Both the position numbers and the translations under genes were made by a program. A stretch of DNA of 48,491 nt from Candidatus Babelota bacterium. Its GTDB lineage: Bacteria > Babelota > Babeliae > Babelales > Vermiphilaceae. Location: the NCBI GenBank assembly GCA_004375875.1, contig SOKE01000006.1, forward strand, positions 1-48,491, given 5' to 3'. The notes beneath the pieces were generated by a model. It saw only the letters and a list, made by a program, of their open reading frames with translations, was not told the DNA's origin and did not search any database. Below are positions 16,340-23,847 of the stretch, piece after piece (the first letter of the stretch is position 1; the number at the start of each line of letters is the position of its first letter).

Positions 16340-16663
16340 ATGGAAAATCTAATATCTCTCTTAGAACAATTAAGCAAAGAAAAAACAAAAGACGTCATAA
16401 TTAAAAAAATCCCAAGTGTAGTTAAAGAAATCAATAAACTACTTCTCAAAATAAAAGAATGTAAAAAAATTGAAGCTGCTAATAAATATTTTGATCTTTT
16501 AGAGAAAATTCAATTTGTTTTGGCAAAGTTACTATATATAGAAAACATAGATATGCAAACTGATTTGAAAAAATTTATAGGCGATTTTGATCGACTTGAT
16601 GACAGCATGTTGCGAGAATATTTATTTAAAGAAATTAAAGAAAATAAACATGTTTTAAAATAA
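16340..16663 (+). CDS. Small helical protein, candidate immunity
   Basis: A 107-residue all-helical, Lys/Glu/Leu-rich cytosolic protein (MENLISLLEQLSKEKTKDVI), with AAGGAT upstream of its ATG. It starts 24 bases after the orphan toxin frame, the position of an immunity gene, but has no similarity to the three LEGYxYxDPWP immunity paralogues. That fits the fact that its upstream toxin domain is also of a different type. The role is inferred from position only. Confidence 0.45.
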   Translation: MENLISLLEQLSKEKTKDVIIKKIPSVVKEINKLLLKIKECKKIEAANKYFDLLEKIQFVLAKLLYIENIDMQTDLKKFIGDFDRLDDSMLREYLFKEIKENKHVLK

Positions 16664-16675
16664 TGAAAACAAACA

Positions 16676-16808
16676 GTTGATAAGGCACGTGCAGTTGCAC
16701 GTCAAGCAGGATTTTTAGCTAAATTTGAAAAAATATTTCAAGCAAATAAAAGACAACTATTTGCATATCAAGAAGCAGGTATACGTGGCCCATTAAATGG
16801 TGTTGCAA
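16676..16808 (+). pseudogene. Isolated duplicated piece of toxin gene
   Basis: Second copy of 15392-15524 (VDKARAVARQAGFLAKFEKI, then KRQLFAYQEAGIRGP). It has neither start nor continuation. It ends at GTTGCAA, which is also the start of the promoter repeat at 16802, so the junction lies on a 7-base overlap. Confidence 0.85.
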
Positions 16809-16886
16809 TTACCTTCATAAAGCCTTATAATTACAGTGTTTATGAAGGGTTGCTTATTCTTTTTTATCATATTTGCTGGGAAGGGA
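16802..16886 (+). promoter_or_regulatory. Duplicated promoter/operator block, copy 1
   Basis: TTGCAA at 16803-16808, exactly 17 bases, then TATAAT at 16826-16831. The -10 box is bracketed by a perfect 9-base inverted repeat, CTTCATAAA (16813-16821) and TTTATGAAG (16839-16847), which looks like an operator. The block carries its own ribosome site (GGGAAGGGA). The same ~85 bases recur at 18925-19007. Confidence 0.75.
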
Positions 16887-16894
16887 TTTGTTTT

Positions 16895-17553
16895 ATGTGT
16901 ATTTTATTGAGCTGCTTGTTTTTATCTGTGCAGTGTGCACGCTCTTCGGCAGCAAGTAATATCGGAGCATTATTAAGCGGTATTGGAACGATTGTATTAG
17001 CAATGGGGGGAATCATAACACTTGTTTGGGGAACTGTAACCTTTTCAAGATGGAAAAAAGAAAACCGTTTCAGAAAAGTAAGTGATGTTGCAGAAATCGC
17101 ATTTGATAAGATAAATACGCTTGAACAAGACATTCTCAATTGGTTGAAATATTTTTTTTTGTTTTTAATAAGAATTCAGATGAAAACAAAAAAAAATATG
17201 GGACTTTGTCTCCAGAAAAACAAAAGGAGTTCTTGAATATCTTAGATACGGATGAACACGAACTTGTTAATTATGTTAAAAAGGGAAGCGGTTTCATAAA
17301 AGAAATTATTTTTGCAAAGAAAAGTGCCACTCTTTTTCAGAACAAGAACATTTTGGACTCTTTCGATGAATTGTTAAAATTGGTCAAGAATGTTATCGAT
17401 AATTTAAATACATACCATTTTGCAGGTATAGATAACCATAAAAAAATCGAGGCATTTGACGCATTGGTTTTCCATACAAATAAAAAAAGGCCCCGTGATC
17501 TATGTGACTCAATTCGAGGGGCTCTCATTAAATATGTAACGTTTGACAAATAA
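16895..17553 (+). pseudogene. Membrane protein gene split by a frameshift in a T run
   Basis: The first frame starts at ATG 16895 with a signal-like segment (MCILLSCLFLSVQCARSS) and a transmembrane helix (IGTIVLAMGGIITLVWGTVTF). It runs to ...DILNWLKYFF at a run of nine T (17152-17160), where it leaves for a short false tail ending at 17236. The +1-shifted frame continues sensibly as VFNKNSDENKKKYGTLSPEK and ends at 17553 (ALIKYVTFDK). Adding one T would restore a single ~220-residue membrane-anchored protein. This may be a true loss, phase variation, polymerase slippage or a sequencing error. It is preceded by promoter block copy 1. No family recognised. Confidence 0.6.
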
Positions 17554-17841
17554 TTTTCACTATATTTACGATCATTAAATTAGTAAATGTTTGGCTCAAT
17601 TCCAAATGACAAATACTGCCTGGATGCCGTAAATGAATCTCAAACTCAATTTTGCTATTCCTACCGTGATTTCTGGACTTCGCTCTTTCAAAGCCTGACT
17701 AGTTCGGTCAACAATAAAAAGATATTTAATTTGGTATTTTAAAATAAATCATTTAGAAATAGAGTTTTTTGATTAATTTTTAGAAATGCTTATACTTAGA
17801 AATAGTAATAAATATTATTCAGATATAAGGATTAATTAATC
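17554..17841. other. Gap with a less AT-rich remnant
   Basis: About 290 bases. From 17590 to 17720 the base composition is clearly less AT-rich than its surroundings. Both strands are open there (plus: FGSIPNDKYCLDAVNESQTQ; minus: LFIVDRTSQALKERSPEITV). It is probably a scrap of transferred DNA. No start codon or recognisable family. Confidence 0.3.
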
Positions 17842-18630
17842 ATGAAAAAAAACGTAATTATATATCTTCTAATGTCTTTGATTCTTTGTAATAATCAACT
17901 TAATTCAATTTCAATGTGTAATCGCTCTAAGTTAAAGGTCATTATTGGATCCTTAACTCCTGCGATTATAGGTTGTGGAATGGCAAGGTTGTTTACAAAA
18001 TGCAATCCTGAAATACCTGCAAGTTCTCCTGGCAATATTATTTTCTGTACTTTAGCAGCTTTAATTCCAATGGGAGCTGGCTTTTTAATTTCATATTTTG
18101 GGATTCCTGAAAGAAAATATATAAGTATCCAAAAATATATAGAAACTCTCCAAAAAAGCGAGGATTGGAAAAAAATCTTTGCTGTATTCGAAGATAAGGA
18201 TACGTTTTTGAGGAAAATCAAAAATTACTATAAATCTGAGCTTGTTCCTATAATTTCGGCGTATGATTTTATAAATAGTGCATATAGAAAATTAAAAAAA
18301 CATAAAAAGGATTTGGCCGATATTCTAAAGAAAAAAGGCAATTATATTCACTGGGTTTCCGAATTAGAATTATTAATTTCTACCATAGATGAATTGATAC
18401 ACAGAATTAAAGAGGTAGAAGCATTCATTGAACAAGAACCAAACTTCGACAAATGGCTTATCATAAAACGATTGTCTGATGAAATAAAAAGTTTACGTCA
18501 ATCTTTAAAACGATCATGTATGCATCAACAAAAGCTGCCCATAAATCCCATACTGCATCATCAACCAATGATGAACATAAATCAGATGCTGCATCAGCCA
18601 ATGCATATAAATACTATGCGTACATTTTAA
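17842..18630 (+). CDS. Exported or membrane-anchored helical protein, unknown
   Basis: 262 residues from ATG 17842. An N-terminal hydrophobic segment (NVIIYLLMSLILCNNQLNSI) may be a signal peptide. Two more hydrophobic stretches follow (VIIGSLTPAIIGCGMARLF and IIFCTLAALIPMGAGFLISY). Residues ~95-225 are charged helices, probably coiled coil. The C-terminus is a His/Met/Pro/Asn-rich tail of imperfect repeats (NPILHHQPMMNINQMLHQPM). The stop overlaps the start of dispersed repeat copy B, so the tail may have been altered by that element's insertion. No family recognised. Confidence 0.65.
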   Translation: MKKNVIIYLLMSLILCNNQLNSISMCNRSKLKVIIGSLTPAIIGCGMARLFTKCNPEIPASSPGNIIFCTLAALIPMGAGFLISYFGIPERKYISIQKYIETLQKSEDWKKIFAVFEDKDTFLRKIKNYYKSELVPIISAYDFINSAYRKLKKHKKDLADILKKKGNYIHWVSELELLISTIDELIHRIKEVEAFIEQEPNFDKWLIIKRLSDEIKSLRQSLKRSCMHQQKLPINPILHHQPMMNINQMLHQPMHINTMRTF

Positions 18631-18733
18631 ATGCACACAAATTGTACCATTTTGTGTTACTTCTACATAACTTTATTTTTTATAGAGGGTTTTCATTTTT
18701 GGTTTCACCGGAAGAGTACAAAATTTGTCTGAC
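18624..18733 (+). repeat. Dispersed repeat, copy B, with following relic
   Basis: Partner of 12126-12232. Similarity seems to continue weakly to about 18760 (TTTATCACAAAAAGG versus TTTATCATAAAAAAG), i.e. into what would be the 3' end of the Rep-like gene. The rest of the ~290 base gap up to 18924 shows only short open scraps, such as a minus-strand piece reading RKILNIEKSFGKVAAYIRTD. Confidence 0.55.
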
Positions 18734-18924
18734 CTACTCATTTTATCACAAAAAGGAGAAACTGGCCCTGTGCTTAATCTTCTCGAAAACTTTAAAAATA
18801 ACATTGTCTAATCCTATATCTTTCGATTATTTTGGATAAAGGCTATCTGTTCTTATATAAGCAGCAACTTTCCCAAAACTCTTTTCAATATTTAAGATTT
18901 TCCTCGTCTGAGGTGTTCTAAGAA

Positions 18925-19007
18925 GTTGCAATTATCTTCATAAAGCCTTATAATTACATTGTTTATGAACAGTTACTTATCTTTTTATCATATTTGCTGG
19001 GAAGGGA
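18925..19007 (+). promoter_or_regulatory. Duplicated promoter/operator block, copy 2
   Basis: TTGCAA at 18926-18931, 17 bases, TATAAT at 18949-18954. An 8-base version of the inverted repeat lies at 18936-18944 and 18962-18969. Its ribosome site GGGAAGGG serves the ATG at 19013. Copy 1 is at 16802-16886. Confidence 0.75.
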
Positions 19008-19012
19008 AACAA

Positions 19013-19510
19013 ATGTATACGATAAGATATCTATTTTTGATATTTATAGTTGGAATTTTCGGTCAAGCAAATAGTGAACAAAAGTTAAATCATAAACAAA
19101 TGAACCAATATATCGATTGTGTAGTAGAGGAATTTTTTAAAGCGGGAAATAATCCTTTTGCTTTTATGGATACTTCTGTCATAAACGATATTTCTGTCAT
19201 AAAAAGGAAGGTTAATGATTCTTTACCATGGTTTTCATCCTTATCGGCTAAAGAAATAGATAACCGTTTTCTGATAGCAATAACTAACTTTGTTACAAAT
19301 AAAGGTTATATTTATGCATTACAAAAAACAAAAGATTGTACCTACGCAGCAGAGGTAGTCACTCATCTAAAAAATAAAATGGAAGAGAAAACTAAGAATG
19401 GGAAAAAAGAACCAAAAGAATTATTACCATTTCTCGGAAAATCATTAGAAACAACTGTTGATGAACTTTGCGAAAACTATAAACCGGGAGCTAAGCCTGA
19501 ATTAAGGTAA
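19013..19510 (+). CDS. Exported protein of unknown function
   Basis: 165 residues from ATG 19013, with a Sec signal peptide (MYTIRYLFLIFIVGIFGQANS). The mature part is helical and charged, with four cysteines and the motifs CVVEEFFKAGNNPF and ALQKTKDCTYAAEVVTHLKN. The in-frame upstream extension lies inside the promoter block and is not used. It is the first gene behind promoter copy 2 and is followed 24 bases later by another exported gene, so the two probably form an operon. No family recognised. Confidence 0.7.
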   Translation: MYTIRYLFLIFIVGIFGQANSEQKLNHKQMNQYIDCVVEEFFKAGNNPFAFMDTSVINDISVIKRKVNDSLPWFSSLSAKEIDNRFLIAITNFVTNKGYIYALQKTKDCTYAAEVVTHLKNKMEEKTKNGKKEPKELLPFLGKSLETTVDELCENYKPGAKPELR

Positions 19511-19534
19511 TTAATATTAATCATTGGAGAAGGC

Positions 19535-20071
19535 ATGAAAAATCTAATATTAACGGTATTATTAATACCATCATTTGTTTTTGGAACTAAAATTGATGAT
19601 CTTGAGCAAGCAATACAAAAAACCAATATTTGTAAAGTGAAAAATATCCTTAAATCTATAACAATCTCACAACATGATCAACAAAGATTACTCATGCTAT
19701 CCGATGATTTAATAAAACGATATCGTAGCAAGTATGAATGTCATTTCCTTAATTTTGAGCCATTACCAACTATCCTTGAGTATTCTAAAAAAGAGATCTT
19801 AACCCTTTTGTGCGGATTCTTACTTTTAGGTACAGCCTTTCATGCCGGAGCATTTGTTGGAAGATTTGAAAAAAGAATTCCTACTTTTTCTTTAGATTTT
19901 CCAACGCCTCCCCCTGTTCCTACTCCTTCTTTTTTTGCTGCTAGTACATTATTTTCAGGCATCATTACTTGTTCTGCAGCGGTCATTATGCATTACTGGA
20001 ATGTTAAAAAACAGTATGACAATGCCATAGAAATAAAAAGGCTTATTAATAAAGCAACCATTCATGAATAG
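19535..20071 (+). CDS. Exported membrane protein of unknown function
   Basis: 178 residues with a signal peptide (MKNLILTVLLIPSFVFG). A helical segment follows that looks like a single ankyrin-type helix pair (IDDLEQAIQKTNICKVKNIL), then two transmembrane helices (ILTLLCGFLLLGTAFHAGAF and FFAASTLFSGIITCSAAVIM). A Pro/Thr-rich loop (PTPPPVPTPSFF) separates them. A short charged tail closes it. GGAG lies eight bases before the ATG. The architecture, a small periplasmic helical domain plus a two-helix anchor, is all that can be said. Confidence 0.65.
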   Translation: MKNLILTVLLIPSFVFGTKIDDLEQAIQKTNICKVKNILKSITISQHDQQRLLMLSDDLIKRYRSKYECHFLNFEPLPTILEYSKKEILTLLCGFLLLGTAFHAGAFVGRFEKRIPTFSLDFPTPPPVPTPSFFAASTLFSGIITCSAAVIMHYWNVKKQYDNAIEIKRLINKATIHE

Positions 20072-20093
20072 TCTTACTTGTATCAGAAGTTTT

Positions 20094-20230
20094 CTATAGA
20101 AATAAACCTATCTTAAATCGCTCATAATCTTCTAGTTCATTGTTAACTTTGTCTAGTTTCATTTCTTTTATTTTTTGCTTAAAATATTCATGAAGGCTTT
20201 CAATATAAAAACATAAGATCAATATAGTGA
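20094..20230 (-). other. Short open minus-strand scrap in a gap
   Basis: The minus strand reads ESLHEYFKQKIKEMKLDKVN and NELEDYERFKIGLFL to a stop at 20094. Its composition looks protein-like but there is no start or ribosome site. Possibly the tail of a lost gene; chance cannot be excluded in such AT-rich DNA. Confidence 0.2.
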
Positions 20231-20237
20231 GGTATTT

Positions 20238-20447
20238 ATGTACTATTACCAAAGCAAACCCCTCGGAATAACCTTTATTATTCTTGGTTTAGTTGCCGTG
20301 ATTTTTGCTCTTAGGCCATTATTGCTGCCAATAATTTTAATTTTTGGCGGTATCTACCTCATCAACCTTGGGCTGCAAATGTATGGAAAACCTCCACTTA
20401 TCTTTACAATTCAGGAACTTTGGATAAGAAGTTTCGTACGATTTTAA
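20238..20447 (+). CDS. Small two-helix membrane protein
   Basis: 69 residues from ATG 20238 with GAGG upstream. It has two closely spaced hydrophobic helices (ITFIILGLVAVIFALRPLLL and IILIFGGIYLINLGLQMY) and a short basic tail. There are no enzymatic motifs and the family is not recognised. It stands alone between the exported-protein operon and the larger membrane protein at 20542. Confidence 0.55.
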   Translation: MYYYQSKPLGITFIILGLVAVIFALRPLLLPIILIFGGIYLINLGLQMYGKPPLIFTIQELWIRSFVRF

Positions 20448-20541
20448 ATAATTGAAAGAAAAACATTGATTATTCCCCAAATTTTTTTCTAGAATTAAGA
20501 ATGATGGTGTTTATGTTTCTTTTAAAAGAAGGAGATCGCAT

Positions 20542-21303
20542 ATGCGAAAATCTCGATTTTCTGTGTTTAATACAGCCATTTACGGAGTTAGCACCGTTCT
20601 TGATAATATACGCTTATTTGTGCTGGCATCTCTTGTAAAGGTTGCTATTTTTGTTGTTTTTTCCTTGCTATTTAGCATAATTGCTTCTGAGTTTATCAGA
20701 GCCTTATGGAAGATTGGCCCACAATTTAGATTCTTTTTCCAATGCTTAAGGGAATATTGGCTCCTTGCACCATATGAAAAGGCTGTACAATGCATAGCTA
20801 TTTGGAACACTCAAATATGGCCTCCAATTTTAATGTTAGTTGCTAAATATTTCATCATTTTATTAATTTTCTTGGCTATATTGCTGTTTGTAGGAATTGG
20901 CATTTATCTTGGTTTTATTCGGTTAGTTCTAACCTTGCATGATACGGGCAAAAGTTCTGTAAATCTGCTCTTTTCTTGCTTTGGGTTAGTTCAAAAAGGC
21001 TTCCTTGCAGGTATTATTTATTTCTTCATTGTTGCGATAGGCTTGATACTTCTTGTTGTTCCTGGTATTTATTTTGGATTGCGCTTGATCTTTTTCCCAT
21101 ACTTCATTGTCGATAAAAACGCCGGAATTATAGATTCATTACGTAGAAGTTTTAAAATTACCGAAGATCATGGTTGGCCTCTATTTGGTCTTCTTCTTCT
21201 AATTCCGGTAATCTCACAACTACCTGGAATGCTTGGATTATTCTTTGGAACATCATTTGTAGCAACAGTTTTAAGTTATACCTATAGAAAATTGGCTGCG
21301 TAA
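20542..21303 (+). CDS. Multipass inner-membrane protein
   Basis: 253 residues with a strong AAGGAG site before ATG 20542. About five to six hydrophobic helices are visible (VKVAIFVVFSLLFSIIA; YFIILLIFLAILLFVGIGIY; AGIIYFFIVAIGLILLVVPG; FGLLLLIPVISQLPGMLGLF). The segment VPGIYFGLRLIFFPYFIVDKNAGIIDSLRRSF is typical of DUF975/YciC-like membrane proteins, where P-[GI]-I..RL.F..Y.i.d......al..S is conserved. Transport or stress roles are not established for that class. The gene is convergent with mutL and overlaps its 3' end by 22 bases. Confidence 0.7.
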   Translation: MRKSRFSVFNTAIYGVSTVLDNIRLFVLASLVKVAIFVVFSLLFSIIASEFIRALWKIGPQFRFFFQCLREYWLLAPYEKAVQCIAIWNTQIWPPILMLVAKYFIILLIFLAILLFVGIGIYLGFIRLVLTLHDTGKSSVNLLFSCFGLVQKGFLAGIIYFFIVAIGLILLVVPGIYFGLRLIFFPYFIVDKNAGIIDSLRRSFKITEDHGWPLFGLLLLIPVISQLPGMLGLFFGTSFVATVLSYTYRKLAA

Positions 21304-23147
21304 GGAGAGGAGGATCGGTAATCGCGTTTAAACCTTTTTCTAATTTCAGATAGGGGTAATAGCCACCCGGTAGGGCGACCGTGCGGGCAGGTTAGGCGGT
21401 TATCTGTATTTTCAAGATCATAAATTAATTGTTGCATCTGTTGCATATTTAGTTCATCGCCAGCTTTAACAGCAGCTGAACATGCCATTTTTGCGTGCAT
21501 TTTTTCATTGAGTGTTTTGTGCAACTCTTGCTCTTCAAGATGTTGATATTCGATAATCCAGCTCACCGTTTGTTTAACAAGGTCATCGAGAGAAACATTT
21601 TTTAGATGAACGGGAGTTGCATGCACAATTAATTGATCATTTCCAAAAAGTTCGATATCAATTCCTTTTTCAGTAAAACGAGATAAGTGAAACTTAATGA
21701 CAGACAAATCATCTGTATTTAATTTTATAACCTGAGGGAAAAGAAGCTTAACGGGTACGGTTTCTTCAAATCGTTTTGAAAATTGTTCATACAAAATACG
21801 TTCATGCGCTGCATGTTGATCGATCACAAAAAGCCCATCCTTCTGCTCCAAAAGAATGTATGTTTTATGCAATTGACCAATAATTGCATATTCTTGTTCC
21901 TGTTTATTGATGGCGTAATAATACAAGTCAGTTTTTTTATTCTGTTGTATGTTTGCTTGTACTTCTTCTTTTTCTTCCTTACTATTTTTACTATCTTCAG
22001 TTTCATACGTTTCTATGAAGGCTGATTTATTAAAATCGAATGAAGGTAAAGAAGTTTCTCGATTGTTCGGTATAAATTTGTAACTATTCTCTATGGTTGC
22101 TCGGTATGCCAGATCAGATTTTAATGAACCTTTTTGAAGATGTTCGGAAAGATAGGCTTGAAGCCTTTGTTTTATGCATTTTTGCAGATTTGTTTCAATG
22201 ATGCGTGGATGTAAAAATTTTACCTCCTCTTTACGGGGATGAATATTAATATCAACACATCTTGGATCAACTGAGATAAAAATAAGCGCAACAGGAAAAT
22301 GTCCAGGCTGTAAAACATTTTCATAACCACGCAGCAATGCACGTGAAAGATGATAATTTTTTATCCACCGATGATTAACAAATAAAAAAATCATACTGCG
22401 ATCGAATCGTGAATAAGAATGATTCGATATTACTCCACTAACACTAACTTCGTTTTCTTCTTTTGGAATGGACTCTAATTCAAGCAGGTTCTGTACAAGA
22501 TGATGATCCCATAACTGAGCAACTCTATCCATAATGGCATTGACTGGAGGACAATTATAGAGTTGTTTACCATCAGAATAAAGAATAAAATGAATAGAAT
22601 GGTACGCAAGACAAAACGAATAAAAAAGCTGTACAATATGGCGCCATTCTGTTTCGTGCGTTTTTAAAAACTTTTTTCGTGCAGGGACATTATAAAAGAG
22701 ATCGTGCATGGCAATATCAGTTCCGACTGGACGTGAAATAGATTGTTCTTCTCTAATAATACCTTGCTCTAATGTAAATGTAATACCAGATTGAACACCA
22801 ATTTCTTGAGTGGATAGAATTGCTTTGCTCACAGATGCAATACTAGAGAGTGCTTCACCACGAAAGCCAAAGGTAGTAAGCGAATTTAAATCATTGATAC
22901 TTGTTATTTTACTGGTGGCATGGTGGTTAAAACAAAGATGTGCATCCTCTGTATTCATACCGCAGCCATTATCAACCACGCGAATAAGTTTTTTACCACT
23001 TTGTTCTATATATACAGAAATCTGTGTTGCCTGCGCATCAATGGCATTTTCTATCAATTCTTTAACAACATTTGCTGGACGATCAACTACTTCGCCAGCA
23101 GCGATCTTTTGTGCTTCATGAATGGGTAATTGTTTTATGCGTGCCAT
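21282..23147 (-). CDS. mutL: DNA mismatch repair protein MutL with endonuclease motif
   Basis: Couples mismatch recognition by MutS to strand removal. The N-terminal GHKL ATPase has motif I (ELIENAIDAQATQISV), motif II (DNGCGM), and TFGFRGEALSSIASV for the lid. The transducer domain contains KNYHLSRALLRGYENVL and IHPRKEEVKF. After a charged linker (about 370-430), the C-terminal domain has DQHAAHERILYE, fitting the DQHA(X)2E(X)4E metal-binding endonuclease motif. It also has ACSAAVKAGDELN and CPHGRPTGWLLP. So this is the nicking type found where MutH is absent. 621 residues is the normal length. mutS is not in the window. ATG 23147 follows an AT-rich leader. Confidence 0.97.
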   Translation of the reverse strand: MARIKQLPIHEAQKIAAGEVVDRPANVVKELIENAIDAQATQISVYIEQSGKKLIRVVDNGCGMNTEDAHLCFNHHATSKITSINDLNSLTTFGFRGEALSSIASVSKAILSTQEIGVQSGITFTLEQGIIREEQSISRPVGTDIAMHDLFYNVPARKKFLKTHETEWRHIVQLFYSFCLAYHSIHFILYSDGKQLYNCPPVNAIMDRVAQLWDHHLVQNLLELESIPKEENEVSVSGVISNHSYSRFDRSMIFLFVNHRWIKNYHLSRALLRGYENVLQPGHFPVALIFISVDPRCVDINIHPRKEEVKFLHPRIIETNLQKCIKQRLQAYLSEHLQKGSLKSDLAYRATIENSYKFIPNNRETSLPSFDFNKSAFIETYETEDSKNSKEEKEEVQANIQQNKKTDLYYYAINKQEQEYAIIGQLHKTYILLEQKDGLFVIDQHAAHERILYEQFSKRFEETVPVKLLFPQVIKLNTDDLSVIKFHLSRFTEKGIDIELFGNDQLIVHATPVHLKNVSLDDLVKQTVSWIIEYQHLEEQELHKTLNEKMHAKMACSAAVKAGDELNMQQMQQLIYDLENTDNRLTCPHGRPTGWLLPLSEIRKRFKRDYRSSSPYAANFL

Positions 23148-23239
23148 AAAGAAGATTTACTGTTTAAACTGATAATGCACAAATTAAGATCTTATCTTAA
23201 CATTATTTAAATTGTTTGTCATAGAAGAGATGAGTAAAG

Positions 23240-23611
23240 TTATTCATATGTTGCTTTTAGTTCTTTTCTGCCTTCTGATTCGGTGTCCAAATAAATCTTC
23301 ATACCAGGTTCTATTGTAAGATCGCCTCCATCTGATGTTATTTTAATATCTTTTATATGTAAATCAGCTTTCTTACCCTTGATAACTACGTCCTTTATAA
23401 CTAATGAATACAATTCATAGGGTTTTAGTAAGTACGTGGTTGAATATCTTGCTCCAACATTCTTTTCTTCTCCATTGATTGCTAGTGAGAGATTATTATC
23501 TGTGTTGTTGATCACAACGAGAGTTGCCAACGGTTGTGCACATAATCCATTATTGATAAACAAATATGCAAAGAAAAATGTTGTTAATAAAGCTATCTTT
23601 TGTGTTTTCAT
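23240..23611 (-). CDS. Small exported beta-rich protein
   Basis: 123 residues with a clear signal peptide (MKTQKIALLTTFFFAYLFIN...LCA, cleavage before QPLA). The mature part is strand-rich: LATLVVINNTDNNLSLAING, then YLLKPYELYSLVIKDVVIKG. No cysteines, lipobox or membrane helices remain after cleavage, so it is expected in the periplasm or outside. GGAG-type site present upstream (AAAGGAGACT). Family not recognised. Confidence 0.7.
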   Translation of the reverse strand: MKTQKIALLTTFFFAYLFINNGLCAQPLATLVVINNTDNNLSLAINGEEKNVGARYSTTYLLKPYELYSLVIKDVVIKGKKADLHIKDIKITSDGGDLTIEPGMKIYLDTESEGRKELKATYE

Positions 23612-23847
23612 TTATAGTCTCCTTTTATAAAATTTAGATTCTTAGACAAAAAACTTTCTGTAATTAATATATTTACTGATTTTATAAAAATGCAATATTT
23701 TGCTCGTTTTTCTTCTTCTATGAAGCTCTTGAGATAGTTCAAGGGAATAAAATATTTTTTGATCTAATCTAAATTTTGAGTAGACTTGACTGAATTGTGC
23801 AAAATCACGGTTTTTAGATTAATTAAATATTTCAGAGAAAGGTTAAT

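Noticed and set aside
22810-23121. Plus-strand frame antisense to the MutL ATPase domain
   Set aside because: Fully explained by the conserved minus-strand mutL coding sequence.
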